A stretch of DNA of 64,000 nt, from the NCBI GenBank assembly GCA_026874595.1, contig CM049316.1:7456339-7520338 (forward strand), read 5' to 3'. Every line of letters begins with the position of its first letter. The stretch's first letter is position 1. A program made the translations under genes and the position numbers. Below, one piece after another: positions 1 to 12,517 of this stretch. The stretch comes from Sipunculus nudus. Lineage: Eukaryota > Annelida > Sipuncula > Golfingiida > Sipunculidae. The notes under the pieces were generated by a model. That model was not told the origin of the DNA, ran no database searches, and saw nothing but the letters and a program-made list of their open reading frames with translations.

Positions 1-1590
1 TGTGTCGTGGTCATGATAATCCTTTAAAGTCATACGGCGGAGTCAGTCTCAGTCATGATACATGCAAGAAAATAAATAAAATGCATTCGCCAATCTTAAA
101 TTAGAACCTATAGCGTATATATATAGTGACGGTGACACAGTGAAAGTAAAATATAAAGACCAAAGATGCGGACTTTCGATATGCATGCGCATGGTGTATT
201 CAAAATGAGGATCGAGAAACCATGCAGGTGGACAGATTAGACTGAAATCTAATTGTAACTTTCCATTGCTATAAGATAAGATTTAAAAGACGCAGGTATA
301 CAAATATATCTATATTGCAAAATGTTTGATGGCTTTGTCTCAAAGTTGCCCCTTTCGAAGACCTAAAATACCACAGGGTGTTGGCTTCTATTTTTACCCA
401 CCGACCTTGTCACTTTCACGTTTGATTGACAGTTTTATTAGCACAAGGAAATTTTCCTATCACACAGAAGATTTTAGCGGAAAGACAGCACACAACATGT
501 GGCCAACCAGACGGGGATTCGGAGTGGAAATTACTACTTTAATTTGGCATCTATTACATTAATCATCAAAGGATAATGACATCATTTACAATGTTCGGGA
601 ACCGAACTACATGTATAATTGCCAGGTGTAGGTCATGGACCGCGTCTCTATAGCTGACGGGACTGGTGAATACAAAATAAATAAATAAACAAACACCCAA
701 GAGATCATAACTTATAAGAAGTTTTTGGAACATTCCAGGTGCTTCTTAAGAATTATTGAATTGTTGCTGCATATTGTTTTATAATTAACTAGAACTCTGC
801 CTCTCCGTGGAATCACCACCTTGCAGCCTGGGGAGACCGCATGCTTTCCTGCTGAAGCTGAAGTTTTATCAGCAGTGCATGATTTCTGACTATATGAGGG
901 CTTAAATGTACAAAGTTGCATACGGAGGTTACCAGATTAGCTATATGATTTGAAGTTAGGTCTCGTGTATGCATCTAGTTAACCAAGGAATTGTGCATCT
1001 CAAAATTATTAAATAAATTTCCTACTTTTCTTCAAGTGAAGTTGAATTGAATAAATGTAATTATATATTATATTTCCATTTCATATTAATTTCATATGAC
1101 GTAATTATGCTTCATTTAAATGTCACTGAAATAAAGTGCAAATTGAAGACCTGGATAAGTAAGTGCATGAAGATATGTACGTGCAATTTTCCTCTAAGAT
1201 ACCAGAATGTACTGCTATGAAATCATAGTAACTAGGCATGATTTTGATAAGCATTGTTGGACTTACGTAGGCCTATATATTTGAATAACATAACATACAT
1301 TAAAATGTACTGTGAAAACATGTTCTTTGGTGTTACTTCACAGTTTAGTATCGTTTTCCCACGTTTATAAGCTTTGGTATTATTTGCTTTATTCCCAATA
1401 GCACATTTTAAAAACACCTTTCCAACAATAAAAAATATTGATTTTCCGTTATTTTATATTCTTGTTAATAACAATTTGTTAACATTAATGTGCATATTTA
1501 TTATATATGTAATAAATTATTGTTCTACTAGTACTACCAGTGTTATCATTGTTTCTGATCCCTGAGGGAAAGAATCGATTCTAATGCATA
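1..1590. other. No recognisable gene
   Basis: AT-rich sequence without a long open frame, splice-bounded conserved peptide or obvious repeat structure. The short open frames here lack family resemblance and in-frame ATG support. Confidence 0.5.
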
Positions 1591-1596
1591 CATATT

Positions 1597-1664
1597 GCAT
1601 GACGTGAGAGGATGTTTCCAGGTAACTCTTGCATGACGTTAGAGGATGTTTCCAGGTAACTCCC
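1597..1664. repeat. Direct duplication of about 34 bp
   Basis: The phrase GCATGACGTGAGAGGATG followed by TTTCCAGGTAACTC occurs twice back to back, the second copy with one change (GACGTTAGAGG). This is a simple tandem duplication. No function is visible. Confidence 0.75.
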
Positions 1665-1727
1665 CCCACAAAAAAAAAGAATAATTCGACCGCCAGTCGG
1701 CACTGCATCTCATGATGCTTCTTATAA

Positions 1728-1815
1728 CAAACACGCCAGACTCAGTCACGTGAACCTTGTCCATTTAAAAGACTTTACAAAATAAACACGCCAGACCCAG
1801 TCACGTGAACCTTGC
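1728..1815. repeat. Direct repeat, about 56-bp spacing
   Basis: AACACGCCAGACTCAGTC followed by ACGTGAACCTTG occurs at about 1730 and, with one change, at about 1786. The CACGTG E-box-like core is part of each copy. Confidence 0.65.
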
Positions 1816-1847
1816 CGATGTAAAAGTAGATACGATTGGGTGACGAG

Positions 1848-2046
1848 AAGAGAACAGTAATGTTTTCTAGTGGTCAAATATACAATACACATAGATGTAC
1901 TGAACCTTAATCAATTGATTTATGTTAAATCTCACAGTTGTGTATGGAGTGTTATAATCACAGTTAACTGCAGGTGCAATCTATGGACTCCACAATGCGT
2001 CAGTCACTGAAAAAAAAGCAATTTAGGAGTTCATTCTTATGGGCTA
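1848..2046 (-). repeat. Family C element, 3'-truncated copy (C1)
   Basis: Reverse-oriented copy of the repeat seen whole at 21204..21783 and 25712..26288. It starts at the TAGCCC end (2046) and runs through the GTGACTGACGCA and CAGTTAACTGTG blocks to about 1848, where similarity stops. The 3' hairpin end is missing. Confidence 0.75.
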
Positions 2047-2070
2047 GGCTAATCGTTGATCAAACCAAGT

Positions 2071-3500
2071 GCACACCTGTTTACCTGTCGCACCTGGATT
2101 TTTACCTGTGCAGATAAATGCGACAGACCAAATAAACAGCAATTTTATTATTGCATGAAATGTTAACAAACAGGGTAGACACAATTTTCCAGATTTTATT
2201 TTAAAATCAGTCGGCGATTTGTTTTTGCCTGCACATGTTAAAATATATTAATTTGACATAAAAAGGTATATTACAGGTAACTAGATAGTTAGTGCATTTC
2301 ACACCCATAAATTATATATTTTGCACATTGGACAAAAGTAAATAGTTTTTATTGCGATGTCCCTTATAATAAGTATAATATATAATTTAAATTAAAAAAA
2401 TGAGAATTTACCTTTATTTACCTGATCTTACCTGTGCAGGTGAGTAAACTTTTACAGGTAGAAATTGGCATAATTGAAATCCACAAGTCTCATGGCTGTG
2501 CAGTTAATTAAAAGATAGCTTCTGCATATTGTTTTGACTCCTTCAATCCTCTCCACTTTCAAAATGAAAAGTTGTCTTTATATTCTGTACTTACAAAGGT
2601 AATTAAATCTGTTTAAGATCAAAGATATCATTTCAGGTAACCCAATAAATAGTGCAGTTAGTACCTGTAATTCATAAATTTTACACATGGCACTCAAAAT
2701 TAAGTTGTTGTATGTTTTTTTTCTCCCTTATTACATGTATAAAATATATACTTCATTAAAAAAATAATTTACCTGTATTTACCTGAACTCACCTGTACAG
2801 GTGAGTATGTTTTTATGTGTAACCGTAACCAGAATTATCAAATTATGTTTTACATGTCTGAAAAATCATAATATAATGGTTTTACACAGTTGACACTTGT
2901 TTATCCATATTCTTCTCAGCCACTTTTCAGCATGATTTTGTCACTGCCACAGGTAATTAGATCAGTTGAAGAACAAAGGTACTATTCACATAGGTAACTT
3001 AATTACTGTATTAAAAGCACCTGTTCTTATATCAAAATGAATTATACAGTCCATAAATAAAGAAGGTATTAATTTATAGTAACTATAATGATGAACAAGG
3101 TGTTTGCTAACATATTCAGGAAAAAAAAATTACCTTTACTTACCTGTACAGGTAAACATATGTGTTATATGTTAATAATCATAGAATGTGCTCTTTGGGT
3201 CAGCAAGCTTTTCAGGTGAAAAATATTTTATTTCCACATAAAAATCCAATTTTACTTGCACATTCTGGTTCGTTGGTGGTTCCCCTTCCAGTATTAAACC
3301 AAATCATTAACCTTTTTCTTACCTTTAATTAATAATTACCTTAGAGTGAAAAAAAAATCCTTACATTTCCCTTTTTTATCAAATGGTTAATGGGTTACCT
3401 GAACAGGATGAAAGGGGTCATTTTGGTGATATACAGTTAGTACAGATTTGCCTGTTTTTACCTGTATATACCTTAGTTACATACATATCAAATCAGGTAT
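2071..3500. repeat. Degenerate tandem array, about 320-360-bp unit, with ACCTGTACAGGT-type palindrome
   Basis: Clusters of TTTACCTG words ending in a palindromic core recur at about 2071, 2408, 2770, 3131 and 3450. The best cores are CACCTGTACAGGTG near 2790 and CTTACCTGTACAGGTAA near 3140. A second conserved block (ACAGGTAAC followed by an AGTGCAGTTAG-like stretch) recurs at about 2270, 2635 and 2990. Spacers have diverged and are AT-rich, so only the cores are obvious. Confidence 0.6.
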
Positions 3501-3544
3501 GTAGAAAATAAATAAAATAACATGATGGACATATACCTGACAGT

Positions 3545-4684
3545 AAAAGCTGAAAATTTCACAAAGATACCTTTAACGGTTACTGAGTTAATGTCTCTTA
3601 TATAGATTCATGTTAAAATGTGGAAAAAATGTAAAATAAATCTGAACAGTAGGAGTGTGACAATCCACAGGCTAATCTGAACAGTAAAGGTTTAATAACA
3701 ACTTTAAAAATCAATAGAAAAGGAATTTGATATTTGATGAATAACAGGGAATTACCTTGCAATTACTGATGTTTTATGGATTTTGTATGGATGGATAAAA
3801 TGTATACCAAATAACAACATTGAGTCACCTATGGTATTTTTCTTTTCAATTTTAATATAAAAAAAATTAAATTATATTGTTCTATACTATTAGGGATTAT
3901 GTGAAGGAAATTAATGATAGACAGATACAGTTGATAATATTAATCTAAATATCCAGGTCTTTTCCAAGTGTTTCAGCTTGTTGATTTATATTTATTTCAA
4001 AATTAAAAAAAAATTAAATATGTCAACATTTTTAAATTTTACTCAGACAAGTACTGAATAAAGATGTCAATATGTTTCACTAATGACAATAAGACACGTG
4101 GCTGTAACAGCTGTCACAAGACTATGTAAATAATCAAAATTTATATTACTGGTTCCTATATTTCAGTTAATAAAATTAAACTTTCCCATCTCTAGTCTTC
4201 TCCTTATATTATTTATAGGTGTTCTTATCCTTGGGTTATTTTTTACACAATTAATGGTTACATAGCTGAGATTACTTCAAATTTTTCTGATACATTTTTT
4301 TTTAATAAAAAAAATTGAATATGATAAATCAGTTCTTAGACAAGTTCTCATTATGATTTATGTGATGTTAATAATTGTCATAAGAATCTTGCTATGTCTT
4401 GTGTGTAGATTGATGTGAAGGTAGTCCCAAGTGAATATATTTTTTGAATATGAATAAAATTCATCAAACCAGGCACTTGTGTTCATTATTTAAATTTGTA
4501 ATATTTGTTATTCTGGATTCTCAAGAACTTTTGTTTGGCTGAAACTGAATAAATACCAGACATGATGAAGTACTTTGAAAATGTATTTGAATGCAAATAT
4601 GAATATGTACTCCATTTAATGCATAAGGATTGGAATACAGGTAAAAATGAAGGTATTTGAATACAAATGCATTCATGAATATAT
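3545..4684. other. AT-rich stretch, no gene seen
   Basis: Poly-A and poly-T rich sequence with no coding signal and no repeat boundary that I can place. Confidence 0.5.
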
Positions 4685-6711
4685 TTGTATCGCCAGACAT
4701 AGTCTGGAGATACTATGGTTTAGGCACGGTTGCGCCGCCGCCGCAGAGATTTCTTTTGGACACAATAACTCAAAAAATATTTCAAGGATCTTTTTCAAAC
4801 TTGACACATTTATAGATATAGGTGAGAGGACGAAGTCTATTTAAAATGGGGTCATGACCTCAACTAGGAGAGTGACCTTGACCTTGAATAGATCCATTTT
4901 TGGGGAAAATCACACAAATTCTTAAATATCTCAAGAAATCTTTCATGGATTTATCCAAAAATCAAGTTGGACAAAGATCTTGGATAGTGATGTCATGTAC
5001 CGGAAACTGGTGGTGCCACCTAGTATCCTTTTCTTGTTTTTGTGCCGTTTAATACCCCCATCATTGCCACTTGACAGTACTTTTAGCATCACAAGTCAAA
5101 AACTGATTGACAGATTTCTTTAATATTATGCATGTACATAGGTATGGGTTATGGGATGATGTATATTAAAATTGGGGTCATGACCTTTCCTTTGAGAGTG
5201 GCTTTGACCTTGAATATTACCATATATGGTAAAAATCACATAAAATCATGAATATCTTAAAAAGGGATGCATGGATTGGTCCAAAAATCAAGTTGACGGA
5301 AGATCTTGGATAGTTTTGTCTTTTGCAGAAGATAGGTGGCGCCACCTGTTGATCTTTCTTGTTTTTTGCGCCTTTGAATACCCCATCATTGCCACTTGAC
5401 AGTATATACTGTGAGCATTATAAGTCAAACAGTAATGGACAGATTTCTTTCATGTTATGCATGTATATAGATATGGTTTATGGAATGAGGTATATTTAGT
5501 TTTAAATTTAATTTTAAAATTTAATTTAATTTAAATTATTTTTTTTAATTTAATTTTTTTTTTCAAATGTTGGATATTTTGGAATGTAGTTTATTGATTT
5601 GGGGTCATGACCGTGACTATGAGAGTGACCTTGACCTTGAATATTCCCATATTTGGTGAAAAACATAAAATCATGAATATCTTAAAAAGGGCCATTGTGG
5701 GCATTATAAGTCAAAAACTAATGGACAGATTTCTTTTATATTATGCATATACATAGATTTGGATTATGGGATGAGATATATTTAAATTTGGGTCCTGACC
5801 TTGCATATGAGAGTGGACTTGACTTTAAATATTGCCATATATGGTAAAAATCACCAACAATCATGAAAATCTCAAGTGAACCTGGGGGATTGCTTCAGCT
5901 AGTGGTCTGCACATGGTGTTGCATCATGTTTCGCCCAAACATCAGCAGTTCTGGGCCATGGTCAGATTCTATAAATAGATATAAATGAATTAGTGCACTG
6001 GGTGTACCACAGAGTCACAACTGGATCATTTTCCTTTGAGAGTGGTCTTGACCTTTGGACGAAGACTATTTAAAATGGCTCATGAATGTTGCCTATATGG
6101 GACTTGACAGTATTGTCAGCATTATAAAATAAAAATTAAAAAGTTGTTGGATAGTGTTGTCATGTGCTGGAAACTAATATCTTTCATATTATGCATATAG
6201 ATAGATATGGGTAATGTGATGAGTCATTTGCTGGGAACTGCATGGTGGCACCCCCTACTCTATTTTCTTGTTTTTCCACAATTTTTGCTATTGATAAGGA
6301 ACAAATGACAATTTTTATGACAATATAACAATTTATTACAAAGAACAAAATATGATGTGAAACAAAATATAACAGATATTATTATTTCATTCTCATTATC
6401 ATATCTCTCCAATTCTCTGAAATCCTGTCTATCCATCTCTTTCTCTTTCTTTCTGCTTTACTCTATATTATTCTCAAACAAGTTACTCCAAACATACATA
6501 TACAACTCAATACATCATTAAATATATACTTCTATTTATACATAATCTTTTACATAACAATTGCCTTCACTTTAAATATTCCTATATTTTGTACAAATGT
6601 TTCTCACATTCATTGCTAAAATACAAATACATCACATTATATCAACAAAATACCACAAAACCTCATTTGTCTGGCAATACTATGGCACCAGCGGTGCCAA
6701 GAAATGTCTAG
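4685..6711 (+). mobile_element. Family B element, copy B1 (Helentron/Helitron-like, non-autonomous)
   Basis: The 5' end at 4687 is a hairpin with arms GTATCGCCAGAC and GTCTGGAGATAC around an ATA loop (one mismatch pair). A short GCC-repeat follows. About 330-bp units then recur (marker CACCTRKTRWTC at about 5018 and 5347) and decay rightward. The 3' end repeats the arm as GTCTGGCAATACTATGG, then a second hairpin with arms GGCACC and GGTGCC, then AAGAAATGTCTAG. There is no coding capacity. A low-complexity A/T run at 5497..5562 and an AT-rich stretch at 6295..6660 are probably secondary. Confidence 0.7.
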
Positions 6712-7105
6712 TCTATAATATTATTTCAATAATCATTTATTTTGATAATATAATTAAAAAATCTTTGATAAAAAAAAGATGATACTGTTATTATATTGAA
6801 TTTCAAATTATATTAGACACAATATTTGTTATTAATTTATAATAAATAGTTTAACTTTTCAAATAATTCTGCTGCAGTGTAGGTAAAGTTTTATGGCCAA
6901 GTCAAAACCTGTGTGATAATAGCACACCATTTCCAACTGTAAATACTATAAATGACATCAGTCCTTTTCCCTGTCTCAAAGGGTATTATCAAAATCTTAC
7001 ACAACTTGAGTTAAACACTGTCAACCCATAATAGAGCTCATATTACCACACAAAACCAGCCTTTGCCTACCTCCTCTTCTAAATCATATTTTGTGATCAA
7101 ATATA
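6712..7105. other. No gene seen
   Basis: AT-rich sequence between a family B 3' end and a family A 3' end. No coding signal. Confidence 0.45.
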
Positions 7106-7106
7106 A

Positions 7107-7139
7107 CAGCTGAGCGCCGTGACCCATGGGTCCCTTGTT
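7107..7139 (+). repeat. Family A 3'-end fragment (A5)
   Basis: Carries the diagnostic family A terminus: CAGCTGAGCGCCGTGA, then the palindrome GACCCATGGGTC, then CCTTGTT. No matching 5' hairpin is visible to the left, so the extent of this copy is unknown. Confidence 0.6.
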
Positions 7140-7420
7140 GTTTCCATGCGATAACATTCCTTAATATTATCCAATTTCATTCAGATTTGGGTCAGTGATT
7201 GCTATCATGCTTACCTTGGTTGGGATTGGTTTTGGAGTGTCTGTCTCTCAAGATAACAATACAATATGATATTTCATTTTTCATGTGATGAATCAGCACA
7301 TCTAGTTTCCTAATCACCAACAGGTGTCGCTAGCAATGGACATTAATTCATTGAATTTGCTTGTCTTTTATTGTAATGTGCAGTCAGCGTAGCCATATCT
7401 GTACATGTTGTGATTGTACT

Positions 7421-7555
7421 TTCAGAATCACATGGTTTACCAAAGCAACCTCCACTGGAGCTGGCCATTGCCCAAACCTCAGAGTGTATGAAGCTGATGT
7501 CTAAAGCGGGGATTGGAGCTTGTGCCTTCACAAACATCTCACAGTACCTGCATTG
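7421..7555 (+). pseudogene. Possible exon or fragment with one ankyrin-repeat-like unit
   Basis: After a plausible acceptor (CTTTCAG) an open frame reads through PPLELAIAQTSECMKLMSKA and ends in a stop at 7555. The pattern PLxLAI..ECxKLMxKAG resembles one ankyrin repeat that is one residue short. No start codon, donor or neighbouring exon was found, so it may be a relic or chance. Ankyrin identity is inferred from the pattern alone. Confidence 0.22.
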
Positions 7556-9836
7556 ATGGCAGGCCTATGTGTAGACTTTCTCCAACCCAACAACTTTTTT
7601 TGTACTAGGATTTGCAAAAGAAGAATATAACGTTCTTATCATATGGATTTATACCATAATCATCTGTTTTAATTTATTTGTTAAATAAAATAATCAATTG
7701 GTGCACATGCATTGGTTGCACTGCACTATGGACCTATTGTTAGCCACAGTGAACCCTGGTTCACATAGTGGTTCTGTACCACAATTATCTCATATATCAT
7801 GATCAGAATAATTGTAATCTGTTACAAGTTAATTAACCTGTAGACCATTACAAGTTAGGCAGTAGCACATTGGCTGCTGAGAGCTAGTTTCATCATACAC
7901 TTATATAGGGATCTCAGCTGTAAAGAGTTGAACAATTAACTAGTTTGTATACCTGTTAAATGGCTACAACTTAATACATTTCTGTACCTCGTCTTGTTTA
8001 CATGACTGACATGCTGTTCAAATGACCTACCTCTTGAATATTCATTACAGGTAACAGCAGAATTTCTGGGTAAATTAAGTCTGGTGAGAGATCTTGGTGT
8101 TTGACTGGCTAGTATTGTCTGGTGTTATTATCCAATGTCAAGGATGGTAACCACTAATAATGTAGACTGGTTCCCAGCTCAGATGTTGCCATATATGAAC
8201 TCTTCTCAATGTAGGCATTTTCATTTTGTCATTCTCAATCTCATGCAGAAACATTTTAATGATGCAGAACTCTGGCCAACACATTAAGGGGTTTTCTGCT
8301 ATGACTGTGACATTTTAAAACCAAAATTTCAGTTTTACTTGACTCATAAACAATATCTGTTGTTATGTAAAGCTATGAAATGTGACAGTTGGGCAAGAAA
8401 ACGGCTGAAAAGTTACTGATTTTTACATGCTGTTCGTGGTGTGATTTTACTGAAATTTGAACCTGCAAACCACATGTAACATTGGTATAAGTCATGGATA
8501 CCCTGTGATTATGAAAGAACTAAAAAATAGATTGTTTCTTTTTACATTAGTCTTCATTAGAGGTCTCTTCCTTGCTCTAATTCTCCCCTGTCCCCATTTC
8601 TACAAATATTTTGCAGAAAGTAATCCCAAGTACAACATATCATCTCATGCAAATGCAGTATCCGAATATATGTAGTATCTTTTGTAAAAATAATACTATT
8701 GAGTACAATATCACCAGAAATTGGTCATAAATGCTGATACAGCATGATGTATTTTCCAAAACAGTATCCTGTCTGTGTTCAGTGCGAATACATAAGGTTA
8801 AAAGTTTAAGGAGTTTGTATGTAAAAATTCACTGAGACCTCTTGTGGAGGTCCTGTGATTTCTAGATTGTAATTGATCAGGTATGGAGTAATTGTAAAGG
8901 ATCTAGAGTGTAGGAAATTGTTCTGATTAAACCTGTAAAAAATGGCTTGATGGCTGCACATTCAGTGCTGTAGGGGGTTATGATTTGTTGACATGTAAAT
9001 AGAAAATGTTGGAATGCCTGGGTTTTGTTTGTTTGAGTTGCGGCATTGACTATAACTGCACAGGTGTGCCAGAGCATCGCATGGTCATTGTTGAATCATT
9101 ATATATGAAGTAAATTTCACAAGCGTTTGAAAGAATAATGGCTGCCCAAGGCACTGAATCAGATTTTGTTCATCTGCAGTGGAACGTGTGACTGTTTTTT
9201 ACTCCTTTTCCAGTGAACTAGTCAGTTTTTGACGTATTAAGAACCTGTATGGACAGATAAGTGTATTTAGAACCTTTCATTTACATTTCCAAGTTAGATC
9301 ACACAGTTAAAGTGAACAGATTTTGCGGTATTTAATATGTATGCTTGTTGAGATAACTGTGTAAATGAAGGGAGGGGGAGGATTCAGTGGCCCTAGATCA
9401 GGTACATAATGTTACACTGTATTTATACAGAAAACAAATATATTGGTTTAGAATACTTGATGAGTTTTTTGTTATATCTAGAAAGTGTGTGCTCTGTATT
9501 TGTTTGTAAGACTGTGTGTTTTATTTTTGAGATTCCGGAGGATCATTAACACCTTTGAAGCATTGGGAACCACAGTGTCCCTTATTATGTTATCAGTGAT
9601 GCAGTCGAGACTGGCCAGTTCACCAAAGTGATACGATCAGAGACTAGGACCCAAGACAAAACCTTCAGATCATATACTTGCTCTCTCCCTTAGACTACAG
9701 GCAGTATTCCCACAAAATAGCAGTGAATCCGCACCAAGCAAGTGGTGCTATTTTGCTAACAGACTATTAGACAAACAGGCAGTGTGGACAAAGAATGGAG
9801 CAAACCACACATGGTGTGGTGCATACAGCATAAAAC
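7556..9836. other. No gene seen
   Basis: Over 2 kb of low-complexity and unique sequence. Open frames here are short, without family resemblance or convincing splice sites. Confidence 0.45.
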
Positions 9837-9837
9837 C

Positions 9838-10036
9838 TGAAGTCAAGAAAAGAAATCAATTTTGCTTTAAAGTCAAGAAAAAAGAAAAACCATTTTCTTC
9901 AAAGTCAAGGAGAAAGACATAAACCAGTTTGCATCAAAGTCAAGAGAAAAGATAAAGACCATTTTACTTTGAAGTCAAGAAAGACGAACCACTTCGCTTC
10001 AGTCAAGAAGAAAGAAAGAGCTATGCTTTGAGACCA
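9838..10036. repeat. Purine-rich minisatellite, about 30-35-bp unit, six copies
   Basis: The word AAGTCAAGRAGAAAGA recurs about every 30-35 bp, separated by a pyrimidine-rich TTTTGCTTT-like segment. All three forward frames contain stops, so it does not encode a repeat protein. Confidence 0.7.
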
Positions 10037-10039
10037 AGA

Positions 10040-10825
10040 CAGGAATTGGTTTTTGGACGGAAATGACCTTCCCCATGTTGACACTTGAACACGAGCAGAT
10101 AGACAAGAATACAGAAGAAATGCACGCCTGCCATTGTTACAAAAATTCCCTCAAAATTCCTCCCAATCTGATGTGTCATTATTGTCATTGTTCCATTTAA
10201 CCCAGTTTCTACAGAAGTAGGTCTAACATAGATTTACCAGGGTCTGTATACTGTCATACCACCTTATGAAATCTTCAGAGCAAAGAGTTTGGGAATGTCA
10301 TGGACTAGTCTTTTAATTTCATTTTCGGTAAATCATGATTCAAGGTACCATTATTTCTTCCTACCTATGTACGCAACTGTTATTGGTCAACCCCTGTGTG
10401 ATAATTTGTTTGTCCTTGATAGATGCATATATAACTGGCAAGGATATAGACTGGCAGAGCTAGTAAAGCTAACTGGACTTCATGGTTCTCTGGGTGTATT
10501 TGCCAACTAACAGCAAACAATACGACTAATTTATGGTGCTGAGCATTTTGCCCAGTTTGTCAGCCAGCATAAACATATAAAATTTCCGGATTCATATATG
10601 TCTATCCAGGCATGGTATATAACAGTTACGTATTTTAGTGGCAAACTGACTGGCAGGTCTTGTGAGGACAGTATAACCTCGTTCTCTTTCTTAAAGGTGC
10701 ACATTCACCTACCTTTGGAAAAATAATTTATATGATTTCTGGTTTCCTCTGTGTATATATTAATGATCTAAGGGTAATTCCAGGTATGAAAAGTTCTTTT
10801 AACACCTCTGTGCAGGATGTATTAA
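10040..10825. other. No gene seen
   Basis: No coding or repeat structure identified between the minisatellite and the family D repeat. Confidence 0.4.
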
Positions 10826-10829
10826 ATTG

Positions 10830-11060
10830 TTAATCAACAATGTGTTTGTAAACACAGCAATGTTGACAAACAGATAAAACATATAACCTAAGGTGTTTGG
10901 TTGCATATATGCAGAGGTAAAAGAGTCACTTGCTGCAAAAACGCCATTTGCAAAGCTCGGGCTTATGAGACTTTCCCCCGGGTGTCCTGGTTGAATTTGC
11001 TTTATTTTAGCGGGCCCCCACATTAGTATAAACAAAACAAGCAGCCTGTGTGCAGTGATA
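10830..11060 (-). repeat. Family D interspersed repeat (copy D1)
   Basis: Read on the minus strand it matches the right end of the window (63850..64000). Both contain AGCTTTGCAAATGGCGTTTT, then CAAGTGAC, then CCTCTGCATATATGCAACC and CCTTAGGTTA. TGCATATATGCA is a perfect palindrome. Stops break the frame in the second copy, so this is a repeat and not a conserved exon. Confidence 0.65.
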
Positions 11061-11080
11061 TCCATGTTTTCTGGCCTATT

Positions 11081-12098
11081 TTTAGCTCAGCTGACTATAA
11101 GTCATCTGAGCTATAGTCATGGTCCATTGTCCGCCTTCCATCCGTATGTCCGTCCGTAAGACTGATACGTTTCGACACCATTGGACCTACGAATCTGAAA
11201 TTCGGCATACAGTTAGATGTCCCCAAAATCTCCTACCATGCCGAAAATTTGGTCAATAGGACTTTATTCCTTCGAGATATTAAGGAAAAACAATTTTTTA
11301 TTAGAAATCTATTTTCACACTTCAGGACTGCCTAATATCAAAACCACTCATCTGGTTTTCTTCATATTTACCATAAATATTCCTCTATATAGTTCCTATG
11401 TACATGCAATAAATTAAGTCAGTATTATTTAATTTTAAAAATTAAAAGAATCTTAAAATTGACATTTTTATTTAGCAACGAGCAGTAACAACGGAGACCC
11501 CTCCCCTACTCCTTCAATACACAGGACTAATAAACCAGATGAATCTTGTAATTTTAATTGTAAATAAATTCTTTTTGATGAGACTTGGACAATTTTGATT
11601 GTTTTAAAGAAAAAAATTCAGGAATTTAATCATAATATTCATATGTGATAAAATATAAGGATCTAATGTAAGTGCTAACTGACAAGATTTAAGAAGATAT
11701 AAATACTTTGTAGCATTACATTCATATCTCTTAAAGTTGGCAGGGCCTAGGTGTGAATAACACTGTTAACTTAGTATTAAAATTAGGAATATTGGTCAAA
11801 CTTATATTGGCCATATATCTAACTTTTGAAAACTTAATTACCTTCATACATTATTTGTTTATGAAATGTTAATTTTATAGAACACTTACCGTAGGCCTAT
11901 TTGTTCCCTTGGTGCATCACTAAATGGTTCAGCTCATGTCCATTATTCTATAATTTACAGTGTTTCATTTTAGCAGGGCCATTTTCTCATAGCTTTTTAA
12001 TGATAATATACATGAAAAACCAAAAGAAATAAAATATTTTGCAGTTACTAATATTTTCCAAAATTCAGCTGAGCGATGTGACCCATGGGTCCCTTGTT
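11081..12098 (+). mobile_element. Family A element, copy A1 (complete, about 1.0 kb)
   Basis: The 5' end at 11084 is a hairpin with arms AGCTCAGCTGACT and AGTCATCTGAGCT around an ATA loop. A CCGTCCGT-like microsatellite and the GGACCTACRAATC block follow. The 3' end has TTCAGCTGAGCGATGTGA, then the palindrome GACCCATGGGTC, then CCTTGTT. No protein is encoded. It directly follows family D copy D1. Confidence 0.75.
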
Positions 12099-12338
12099 AT
12101 AAAAGCTCCAAGGGATTAAATTTAGTTTACAATGGTCAGATAGGTGATTGGGCCCCTTTAACCTGGGGTGTAGTATATAATTCCCAGACTGAAGTCCTAT
12201 GAAACGTAATAGCAACAGGCGCCAGGAATGATTAGGTTAATGTGAGGATGGTGGATGTTCTTGGGTATCCCTTCAGGGGGAAAAAATGTGGGTGGATAGA
12301 TAGTTCCAATTTGCTTTTCATTCAGAATCAAGTGAATA

Positions 12339-12515
12339 CAGTCGAACCGCGCCTTGCGACAACCCCACATTTGTGACAACAACCAAAATTACAACCACTT
12401 TTCTTGGTCCCAAATACATGATGAAAGTAGCTTAGAATTTCACAAATATGACAACCCCTAAATTATGAACTTTTTGTTCAGTCCACAAGGTTGTTGTTAT
12501 TGTTGGGCGCCACTG
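12339..12515. mobile_element. Small TA-flanked MITE (177 bp)
   Basis: Flanked by TA on both sides (12337-12338 and 12516-12517). The ends are CAGTCGAACCGCGCC and, inverted, CAGTGGCGCC, with a subterminal ACAACC word shared by both ends. The termini are of the kind seen in pogo/Tigger-type MITEs. Too short to encode a transposase. Confidence 0.5.
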
Positions 12516-12517
12516 TA

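Noticed and set aside
10799-11065. 88-codon minus-strand frame as a gene
   Set aside because: The same sequence recurs at the right window edge with stops in frame, so it is repeat D.
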